Assembly: GCA_900766055.1 (NCBI GenBank) | Contig: CAAFTZ010000098.1 | Coordinates: 1 to 59,749, forward strand | Length of the DNA: 59,749 nt | Reading direction: 5' to 3' | DNA from: an uncultured Parasutterella sp. | GTDB lineage: Bacteria > Pseudomonadota > Gammaproteobacteria > Burkholderiales > Burkholderiaceae_F | Part shown: positions 26,094 through 33,315 of the stretch, piece after piece | Numbering within the stretch: position 1 is the first letter of the stretch | Layout of the letters: each line of letters opens with the position of its first letter | Position numbers and translations under genes: made by a program | The notes under the pieces: model-generated | The model's database searches: none | Told to the model about the DNA's origin: nothing | The model's input: only the letters and a program-made list of their open reading frames with translations

Positions 26094-27161
26094 TTAGCTG
26101 TGACGTTCGGCAAAAGCCTTCATGTAATCGGCCAGAGCTTCTGCAGCTTCCACGCTGACCGCGTTGTAGAGCGAAGCACGCATGCCGCCGACGATTCTAT
26201 GGCCCTTGATGTTGGCCAGGCCTTTCTGAAGCGCTTCTTCAATGAAGAGCTGATTGAGCTCTTCGTTCTTCAGATTGAAGACCACGTTCATGCGGGAGCG
26301 GGACCGCTTTTCAATGTTGTTGTAGTAGAAACCGTCAGAATTATCGATTGCGTCGTAGATCTTTTGGCTCTTCAGAATGGAGCGTCTCTCCATTTCTTTG
26401 ACGCCGCCTTCGGCAAGCAGCCATTTGCAGACTAAGTGCGAAATGTAGATCGCAAAAGTGGGCGGTGTGTTGTACATGGACTCAAAGTTCGCGTAGGTCT
26501 GGTAGTCCAGCATTGTCGGCGTCGTCGACTCGGCGCGTCCTAAAAGACCCTTACGGGCAATCACGACCGTGAGACCTGCCGGGCCGAAGTTCTTCTGCGC
26601 ACCGGCAAAGATCAGACCGTACTTAGAAATGTCGACAGGCTGAGACAGGAAGTCGCTCGACATGTCGGCAATCAACGGAACATTGACTTCCGGGCGATAC
26701 CAGTAACGAATGCCGTTGACCGTTTCGTTGGAGCAGTAATACAGATAAGCAGCGCCGTCAGTGACTGCGAGTTCGTCCTGACGAGGGGCTCTGAGTTCGG
26801 TGCAGGCAACTTCGGCAGCCTCGCCGATCTTCTGTGCTTCGTTAAAAGCTTTGCGGCTCCAAACGCCGTCCACGGCGTAGTTGCCGATTCCGCCCACTGC
26901 AAAATTCAGCGGGATCATGGCAAACTGCAGATGGCCGCCGCCCTGAACGAACATGACTTCATATTCTTCGGGAATACCGTAGAGCTCACGAAGCATTTCC
27001 ACGGTTTCGCGGTAAATGCCCATGAATTCTTTGCTGCGGTGGCTCATCTCCAGAATGGAGTATCCGACACCGTGCCAGTCGGTCATTTCCGAGGCTGCCT
27101 GTTCAAGCACAGGCAAAGGCATGGCCGAAGGGCCGGCCGCAAAATTAAAGATTCTCGTCAT
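26094..27161 (-). CDS. serC: Phosphoserine aminotransferase
   Basis: Makes 3-phosphoserine from 3-phosphohydroxypyruvate for serine, and the related step in pyridoxine synthesis. The start at 27161 gives the family's N-terminus MTRIFNFAAGPSAMPLPVLE; a longer frame to 27278 lies within gyrA and is rejected. Key features are QGGGHLQFAMIPLNF, DMSSDFLSQPVD and the PLP-lysine in GAQKNFGPAG (about residue 200). It overlaps the end of gyrA by 17 bp, an unusually tight junction. Confidence 0.96.
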   Translation of the reverse strand: MTRIFNFAAGPSAMPLPVLEQAASEMTDWHGVGYSILEMSHRSKEFMGIYRETVEMLRELYGIPEEYEVMFVQGGGHLQFAMIPLNFAVGGIGNYAVDGVWSRKAFNEAQKIGEAAEVACTELRAPRQDELAVTDGAAYLYYCSNETVNGIRYWYRPEVNVPLIADMSSDFLSQPVDISKYGLIFAGAQKNFGPAGLTVVIARKGLLGRAESTTPTMLDYQTYANFESMYNTPPTFAIYISHLVCKWLLAEGGVKEMERRSILKSQKIYDAIDNSDGFYYNNIEKRSRSRMNVVFNLKNEELNQLFIEEALQKGLANIKGHRIVGGMRASLYNAVSVEAAEALADYMKAFAERHS

Positions 27162-30012
27162 TTTCTTCTTCCTTGAGGATGGCCTCGTCTTTTGCTTCGA
27201 GTTCGGCTTCTTCTGCCTCTGTTTCCGAGACCACTTCGGCTTCAACCGCTGCATTATCGGAAGCATTGTCTCCGTCATCGTTTTCGGTCACGCGCTCAAG
27301 ACCTACAAGCTTGGTGCCCTCTTCCATCGAGATGAGTGTCACGCCCTGAGTGTTGCGGCCGAGGACGCGGATCTCGTTGACACGGGTACGAACCAGCTTG
27401 CCGGTGGAGGTCAGCAGAATGATTTCGTCGTTTTCTTTTACGAGGAGTGCGGAAACGACCTTGCCGTTTCTCTCGGTCGTCTGGATCGAAATAATGCCCT
27501 TCGTGCCACGGCCGTGGCGGGTGTACTCAGCCAGCGGAGAACGTTTGCCGTAGCCGAACTCAGTAGCGGTCAGAACCGTTACGTCTTCGTCATCGCCGCA
27601 GACCAGCATAGAAATGACCTTCTGGCCTTCATCGAGTCTCATACCGCGAACGCCGGTTGCGGCACGGCCCATGGCGCGAACTTCATCTTCGGAGAAGCGG
27701 ACAACTTTGCCGTTGTCGCTAAAGAGCATGACATCATGCTTCCCGTCGGTCACGGCAGCGCCGACCAGAACGTCGCCTTCAAGCAGATTGATGGCGTTGA
27801 TACCGGCTCTTCTCTGGTTCTTGAAGTCGCCGATCGGTGTCTTCTTGACCGTACCGTCAGCAGTGGCCATGAAGATATAGAGATCTTTGGCGTAATCCTC
27901 ATCGGAGATCGGCAGAACGGCAGTGACTTTTTCGTCATCCGTGAGTTCAAGCATATTGACGATCGGACGACCCTTGGAAGAGGAAGAGCCTTCGGGCACA
28001 TCCCAAACGTTGAGCCAGTGCAGACGGCCCTTGTTGGTGAAGCACAGCAGCACATCGTGCGTTGTAGCCACAAACAGCTGATTAATAATGTCGCCTTCTT
28101 TCATCTGGGCGGCGCGTTTGCCCTGACCACCGCGTTTCTGAGCGCGGTATTCGATCGAAGCCTGGCTCTTGATGTAGCCGGTATCCGTCAGGGTCACGAC
28201 CATTTCTCTCAGCGGGATCAGGTCTTTTGTCTTGACGTTTTCTGCATTGGCAACAATCTGAGTCTTTCTTTCGTCGCCGAATTCGGCTGCGACGGTTTCA
28301 AGGCTGTCGGCAATGATCGCGGTGACGCGTTCGGGCTTCGCCAGAATGTCGGTCAAATCAATAATAGTGTCCACGAGTTCTTTATATTCTGCGTGAATCT
28401 TTTCCTGTTCCAAGCCGGTCAGGCTCTGCAGGCGCATCTGAAGAATGTTCTTAGCCTGCATGGAACTTAAGCGGTAGGTTTCCTGATCCGTGAGGCCAAG
28501 CGTCATGTCTTCGTCTTCGGGGCGCAGGAATTTCTTATCCAGGTTGGCGCGCTTGATCATCTCGGCGGCCTCATGAGCCGGCCATTCGCGCTCCAGCAGT
28601 CTTTCCTCGGCAATCTTGGCGTTGGCAGAAGTACGGATGATGCTGATGAAGTCATCAAGGTTCGCCAGCGCGATTGCCTGACCTTCAACCAGGTATACGC
28701 GGGCGCGAGCTTTATCGCGGCGGAACATCGTGACGCGAGTCACGACTTCACGGCGGAAGCTTAAGAACTCAACCAGGATTTCTTTGATGTTGAGCTGTTT
28801 CGGCTGCCCGTTGACAAGCGCCACCAGGTTGATACCGAAGCTGTCCTGCAGCTGGGTGTTCTTATAAAGAAGGTTCAGAACGACATTGGCATTGGCGCCG
28901 CGCTTCAGTTCGATCACGCCGCGCATACCGTTCTTATCGGATTCGTCGCGAACGAAGGACATGCCGTCAATTTTCTTTTCAGCGACGAGCTGAGCGATCT
29001 TCTCAAGGAGCAGACGCTTATTGACCTGATACGGAATCTCGTCGATGATGATGGATTCGCGGTTGCCGTTGTCCCATTCTTCAATGTGGGTCTTGGCACG
29101 AATAATCGCTTTGCCTCGGCCGGTGCGATAGGCCTCATGGACATCGGACAAACCGTAAAGAATGCCGCCTGTGGGGAAGTCCGGAGCCGGCATGACTTTA
29201 ATAATTTCGTCGATGGTGCATTCGGGGTTACGAAGCACCAGCAAGCAGGCGTTCACGGTTTCGCGCAGGTTGTGCGGAGGAATGTTCGTTGCCATACCGA
29301 CCGCGATACCGGCGGAGCCGTTGATCAGAAGCTCCGGGAACACTGTCGGAAGAACGGTCGGCTCTTTCTGCGTGCCGTCATAGTTCGGAGCGAAGTCAAC
29401 TGCGTCTTCATCCAGACCGCGGAGCATTTCGGAAGAAAGCTTCTTCAAACGAACTTCGGTGTAACGCATAGCAGCGGCGCCGTCACCGTCGACAGAACCG
29501 AAGTTGCCCTGGCCGTCGACCAACGGATAACGCATGGAAAAGTCCTGAGCCATACGAACGATTGTTTCGTAAGCTGCGGCATCACCGTGAGGATGGTACT
29601 TACCGATCACGTCACCGACCACACGAGCAGACTTCTTATGCTGAGTGTTCCACATGTTGTTCAATTCGAACATCGCGAAGAGCACACGACGGTGAACGGG
29701 TTTTAAACCGTCACGCACGTCGGGGAGTGCTCGGCCCATGATCACGCTCATCGCGTAATCAAGGTAGGAGCGCTTCATTTCATCTTCCAGAGAAATCGGC
29801 TCGGCCTTATTTACCTGCTGGCGAATGAGATTCCAGTCAGGTGTGTTCTCGCGGCGGCTGCGGGAGCGACTTTTCTTTTTCTCGCCCTCGCCGGCGTCGC
29901 CGGACTCTTCAGCCTGATTCTCGGGTGTCTCAGAACCGGTCTCATCAGAGATGTCCTGCTTCTGCTCTTCTTTGTCTTTTTCGTTTTCGTTGTTGTGGTC
30001 GTTGTCAGCCAT
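27145..30012 (-). CDS. gyrA: DNA gyrase subunit A
   Basis: Breakage-reunion subunit of gyrase. The catalytic tyrosine is Tyr184 in AAMRYTEVRL, equivalent to E. coli Tyr122. The C-terminal half holds the DNA-wrapping domain with the GyrA-box-like QRRAGINA/QKRGGQGK repeats and ends in a long acidic tail rich in Glu and Asp. At 955 residues it is longer than most, mainly through an N-terminal hydrophilic extension of about 62 residues (acidic, then KKKSRSRSRR). The ATG at 30012 has a good ribosome site (GGAAGGA) and no alternative start precedes the conserved core. The quinolone-resistance-region positions equivalent to Ser83 and Asp87 are Ala145 and Glu149. Confidence 0.97.
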   Translation of the reverse strand: MADNDHNNENEKDKEEQKQDISDETGSETPENQAEESGDAGEGEKKKSRSRSRRENTPDWNLIRQQVNKAEPISLEDEMKRSYLDYAMSVIMGRALPDVRDGLKPVHRRVLFAMFELNNMWNTQHKKSARVVGDVIGKYHPHGDAAAYETIVRMAQDFSMRYPLVDGQGNFGSVDGDGAAAMRYTEVRLKKLSSEMLRGLDEDAVDFAPNYDGTQKEPTVLPTVFPELLINGSAGIAVGMATNIPPHNLRETVNACLLVLRNPECTIDEIIKVMPAPDFPTGGILYGLSDVHEAYRTGRGKAIIRAKTHIEEWDNGNRESIIIDEIPYQVNKRLLLEKIAQLVAEKKIDGMSFVRDESDKNGMRGVIELKRGANANVVLNLLYKNTQLQDSFGINLVALVNGQPKQLNIKEILVEFLSFRREVVTRVTMFRRDKARARVYLVEGQAIALANLDDFISIIRTSANAKIAEERLLEREWPAHEAAEMIKRANLDKKFLRPEDEDMTLGLTDQETYRLSSMQAKNILQMRLQSLTGLEQEKIHAEYKELVDTIIDLTDILAKPERVTAIIADSLETVAAEFGDERKTQIVANAENVKTKDLIPLREMVVTLTDTGYIKSQASIEYRAQKRGGQGKRAAQMKEGDIINQLFVATTHDVLLCFTNKGRLHWLNVWDVPEGSSSSKGRPIVNMLELTDDEKVTAVLPISDEDYAKDLYIFMATADGTVKKTPIGDFKNQRRAGINAINLLEGDVLVGAAVTDGKHDVMLFSDNGKVVRFSEDEVRAMGRAATGVRGMRLDEGQKVISMLVCGDDEDVTVLTATEFGYGKRSPLAEYTRHGRGTKGIISIQTTERNGKVVSALLVKENDEIILLTSTGKLVRTRVNEIRVLGRNTQGVTLISMEEGTKLVGLERVTENDDGDNASDNAAVEAEVVSETEAEEAELEAKDEAILKEEENDENL

Positions 30013-30159
30013 CTAACAAATCCTTCCCAATGCGTCCGAACTAACGGACTGTAAAAATAACCCGTCAATTTTAGTGGACTTAACAGCTCTGTGCCTCAAA
30101 ACGCTTATAAATCGTTTTTAGTGTGCTATCGTAATCCGATACTATCGAGAGGCGTTACC

Positions 30160-30459
30160 ATGAAAAATCTGGAAGCACTGCACCCCGGCATGGTTCTCAA
30201 GACCATGTTTCTTGAGCCTCTAAAACTTTCCGTTTACCGAGTCGCAAAAGACATTCACGTTCCTCAGACGCGCCTGAGTCAAATTATTGCCGGAGAGCGC
30301 GCTATCACACCGGACACTGCGCTGCGGCTTTCGAAATATTTCGGCCTAGAAGAAATCTTTTGGCTCGAGCTGCAGGCGGTCTATGATTTGGCAAAGCAAA
30401 AGGCACTAATGAAGGAAGAGTTGGACGCCATTCAGCCGTTTCAACCGAAAAACCTCTAA
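30160..30459 (+). CDS. higA: HigA-family addiction-module antidote/XRE regulator, solitary
   Basis: DNA-binding antitoxin-type protein of 99 residues. The start at 30160 gives the family's typical opening MKNLEALHPGMVLKTMFLEP, with a GAGAGG ribosome site; the frame extends upstream without support. The helix-turn-helix lies at about residues 28-50 (YRVAKDIHVPQTRLSQIIAG), followed by the RLSKYFG helix. HigB toxins normally precede HigA, but the 147 bp upstream to gyrA hold no toxin reading frame, and the next gene 19 bp downstream is a metabolic hydrolase. It may therefore be a plain transcription factor. Confidence 0.85.
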   Translation: MKNLEALHPGMVLKTMFLEPLKLSVYRVAKDIHVPQTRLSQIIAGERAITPDTALRLSKYFGLEEIFWLELQAVYDLAKQKALMKEELDAIQPFQPKNL

Positions 30460-30478
30460 TTTCTAATAGGAGAAGAAT

Positions 30479-31819
30479 ATGCAGACCGAAAAACTCCTTC
30501 TTCCCCGCTGGATCATTCCGCTTGAGGGCGACACTGAAGTTCTGGAGAACTATGGCCTGGCGATTGAAAACGGAAGAATTGCCGCGCTGATCTCGCCTGC
30601 AGATCTCAAGAACGTTGAAGCCAAAGAAGTCTTTGAGCTGCCCGATAACGTGGTTATGCCAGGCTTTGTGAACTGCCATACCCATTCTTCCATGAATCTT
30701 CTCCGCTGCGTGGGCCCTGATCTCACAACGCCGAACTGGCTCACCAAATGCATTTGGCCCATTGAAGGGCAGCTGATGAGTCCGGAATTCGTCTATGACG
30801 GTGCCCTGCTCGGAGGCGCTGAAATGCTCCGAGGAGCTACAACGACGTGCCATGACATGTATTTTTTCCCGGATTCTGCTGCCAAAGCGCTGAGAGAAGT
30901 CGGACTGCGTGTCGTTCAGGGTGCGTTTGTAATCAAGTACCCGAATGCTGAATACAAAGGAGAAGAAGATGCTTTGGCCGGCGTCCGAGCACTCGCCGCA
31001 CGTCACAAAGACGATCCCGGCCTTTCTATCAATATTGCACCGCATGCTCCCTATTCCGTCACTGCGGAAGCTTTGCAGGCATCCATGCGGTTAGCCGAAG
31101 AGCTGGACACAACCTGGCAGATTCATCTCTCCGAGACCGAAGAAGAAAGACAGAACGCCATAAAAGAATTCGGGTGCTCTCCGGTGGAATATTTGGCCAA
31201 ATTAGGCTGCCTGAATGAACGGACGATTGCCGTGCACTGTGTTGCTCTTTCCGACCGCGACATCGAACTGCTCGCCGAAAGCGGCGCATCCGTCGTCCAC
31301 TGTCCCGTGAGCAATATGCGGCTCGGCTGCGGCGCAAGTCCCGTCGTCAAACTTTTAAAGGCCGGCGTCAACGTTGCCTTGGGAACCGACGGTGCAGCGA
31401 GCGCCTGCTCTCTGAGCATGTTCGAGCAAATGCGGACGGCAGGTCTCATCGCTAAGGGATTTTCTCAAGACCCGACGGAGCTCACGGTCAATCAAATTAT
31501 TCGTATGGCAACAATAAACGGAGCTAACGCGTTAAAATTGCATTGTGACGTGGGCTCCCTTGCAGTTGGGAAGCTCGCGGACCTAGCCGTCATTGACATG
31601 TCACAGCTTGTAACTATGCCCGTTTTGGATGTGTTATCAAACGTTATTTACGCGGTTGAAGCACAATGCGTACATCAGGTTTGGGTGAGCGGTTCCCTTG
31701 TTGCAAATATACAACAGGAAAAATTACTTAGGCCTGATCGGGGCAAGTTACTTACAAAAAGTAATATCATGTCGTGGCAGAATAGGGTGTGTGAGACACT
31801 ACGGGACGATTTTAATTAG
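30479..31819 (+). CDS. mtaD: Amidohydrolase, MTA/SAH (or guanine-type) deaminase family
   Basis: Metal-dependent cytosolic deaminase of the TRZ/ATZ/MtaD group, which removes ammonia from methylthioadenosine, S-adenosylhomocysteine or related purines. The 446 residues have the composite fold: metal ligands His67 and His69 in GFVNCHTHSS, a catalytic His/Glu pair in QIHLSETEEE, His in IAVHCVALSD and the metal Asp in ALGTDGAASAC. The usual LLRG after the first motif reads LLRC. The gene is 19 bp behind the HigA-like gene and may be controlled by it. The exact substrate is uncertain. Confidence 0.82.
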   Translation: MQTEKLLLPRWIIPLEGDTEVLENYGLAIENGRIAALISPADLKNVEAKEVFELPDNVVMPGFVNCHTHSSMNLLRCVGPDLTTPNWLTKCIWPIEGQLMSPEFVYDGALLGGAEMLRGATTTCHDMYFFPDSAAKALREVGLRVVQGAFVIKYPNAEYKGEEDALAGVRALAARHKDDPGLSINIAPHAPYSVTAEALQASMRLAEELDTTWQIHLSETEEERQNAIKEFGCSPVEYLAKLGCLNERTIAVHCVALSDRDIELLAESGASVVHCPVSNMRLGCGASPVVKLLKAGVNVALGTDGAASACSLSMFEQMRTAGLIAKGFSQDPTELTVNQIIRMATINGANALKLHCDVGSLAVGKLADLAVIDMSQLVTMPVLDVLSNVIYAVEAQCVHQVWVSGSLVANIQQEKLLRPDRGKLLTKSNIMSWQNRVCETLRDDFN

Positions 31820-31911
31820 CGGACCGGTGGTTATACACTCGGAATGCATAGCGGCCGATCCCTGAATTTGCCGTATGTTGTGTGGTTTTACTGCATCAAA
31901 AGAGGAAAATG

Positions 31912-32547
31912 ATGAATACAAAGACAAAATTCGGAATGCTTATCGCTTCTGTAGCGTTAGCTGCTTCCGGTGCTGTTTGCGCAGCTGATGCCCCTGCTAA
32001 TCCTTATGTTCAGGCAGCCGGCCAAACATTGATGACTAATTTCGGCCTGTGCGTTCGCACCGGCTATTGGACTCCTGCTCTGGCAGAAGCCCAGGGCGCT
32101 CTTGGCCAGAACTGCCAGTGCGACACAGACATTATCAAATGCGAAGCCGGTGCAGAAAGAGTTACTCTTTCTGCCGACACACTCTTCGCTTTCAACAAAG
32201 CCGTTCTGAAACCCGAAGGCATCGCCAAGTTGACAGAACTCACAAGCCGTATGTCCGGCTTGACACTTGACGTTGTCATGATCAACGGCTACGCCGACCG
32301 TATCGGCGGTGCTGCCTACAACCAGAAACTGTCTCAGCGTCGTGCAGACACCGTCAAGACTTTCTTGGCTGAACACGGCGTTCCTGCTGCTCGTATCCAC
32401 GCCGAAGGCAAAGGCCAGGCTGACCCTGTCGTCAACTGCCCGAATCCTTCTGCTAAGGGCGAAATCAAGACATTCAAACAGTTGATCGAATGCCTGCAGC
32501 CGAACCGTCGTGCCGTTATCGAAGTTAAAGGCACACGCAACAAGTAA
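31912..32547 (+). CDS. OmpA-family outer membrane/peptidoglycan-associated protein
   Basis: Secreted protein of about 211 residues. Signal peptide: MNTKTKFGMLIASVALAASG through cleavage near VCA/ADAP. The mature N-terminus contains a short cysteine-containing segment (FGLCVRTGYWTP, NCQCDTD), and the C-terminal two thirds form an OmpA peptidoglycan-binding domain (LFAFNKAVLKPEG, INGYADRIGGAAYNQKLSQR, VEGKG-like HAEGKGQADP). There is no eight-strand barrel domain, so it is likely periplasmic or lipid-free envelope-tethered. Two adjacent ATG codons (31909, 31912) are possible; the second is better spaced from AGAGGA. Confidence 0.9.
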   Translation: MNTKTKFGMLIASVALAASGAVCAADAPANPYVQAAGQTLMTNFGLCVRTGYWTPALAEAQGALGQNCQCDTDIIKCEAGAERVTLSADTLFAFNKAVLKPEGIAKLTELTSRMSGLTLDVVMINGYADRIGGAAYNQKLSQRRADTVKTFLAEHGVPAARIHAEGKGQADPVVNCPNPSAKGEIKTFKQLIECLQPNRRAVIEVKGTRNK

Positions 32548-32569
32548 TCTATTGCATTAACTTGTGAAA

Positions 32570-32598
32570 AAGGGGTCGTTTGCGACCCCTTTCTTTTT
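32570..32598 (+). terminator. Terminator of the OmpA-family gene
   Basis: AAGGGGTCG-TTTG-CGACCCCTT forms a 9-bp stem followed by TCTTTTT. It ends only 4 bp before the gph start codon, so gph must be transcribed by read-through or from a promoter upstream of the hairpin. Confidence 0.9.
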
Positions 32599-32601
32599 GT
32601 C

Positions 32602-33261
32602 ATGACCGAACATCCCAACGTTTATTTATTTGATCTTGATGGCACGTTGCTGGATTCTGCGCCGGATCTTGCGGCAGCGGCTAATCATCTTCGAGAAGTC
32701 CGAGGTTTGACGCCCCTCCCCTTTGAGACGCTTCGCAAAACCGCATCCAGCGGCGCACGAGGCCTTCTTGGTGCGGCTTTCGGCATCCACCCGGATGATC
32801 CTGGCTACGCTGAAATGGTCAAAGAGTTTTTGGACTATTACGAAGCCCATATGACGGAGCACTCTCATCTTTTTGAAGGTGTTCCGAAAATGATTGACAA
32901 CATCAAAGCTCAAGGGGCAAGCTGGGGCATCATTACCAACAAGCACGCCCGCTTTGTTCATCCTTTAATCAAATTCCATAAGCTCGAACCAGCTGTGGTC
33001 GTGTGCGGGGACACGCTCAAAGTTTCCAAACCGAACCCTGAACCGATTCTTTTTGCTCTGAAAAGCATTGACGCGAAAGCTTCTGAGGCCATTTATGCCG
33101 GCGACGACAAACGAGATATTGATGCAGCCAACGGAGCTAACGTTTTCTCGGTTGCCGTGAAATGGGGATATCTCGGTTCACCGCAGCCTGTCGAGCTGTG
33201 GGGCGCAGATCTCATTGTGCACAATCCGAGCGAAATTTTAGAGATCGAGCTTACAAAGTAG
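32602..33261 (+). CDS. gph: HAD-family phosphatase, phosphoglycolate phosphatase type
   Basis: Soluble phosphatase of 219 residues that likely removes 2-phosphoglycolate formed during DNA repair. HAD motif I is FDLDGTLLDS with nucleophile Asp11 and acid Asp13, motif II is IITNKH, the motif III Lys is in KVSKPNPEP and motif IV is YAGDDKRDIDAA. The helical cap lies between motifs I and II (about 16-85). The ATG at 32602 overlaps the region just after the upstream terminator. Related HAD enzymes act on other small phosphates, so substrate is moderately sure. Confidence 0.88.
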   Translation: MTEHPNVYLFDLDGTLLDSAPDLAAAANHLREVRGLTPLPFETLRKTASSGARGLLGAAFGIHPDDPGYAEMVKEFLDYYEAHMTEHSHLFEGVPKMIDNIKAQGASWGIITNKHARFVHPLIKFHKLEPAVVVCGDTLKVSKPNPEPILFALKSIDAKASEAIYAGDDKRDIDAANGANVFSVAVKWGYLGSPQPVELWGADLIVHNPSEILEIELTK

Positions 33262-33315
33262 TCATACTTTTGCCTATGTCGGAAGTCTTTTTATTCCGCT
33301 AAGCGAGGGAACGAT

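Noticed and set aside
27016..28470. 484-codon plus-strand frame opposite gyrA
   Set aside because: The gyrA protein on the minus strand is unmistakable; the plus-strand translation shows no family features.
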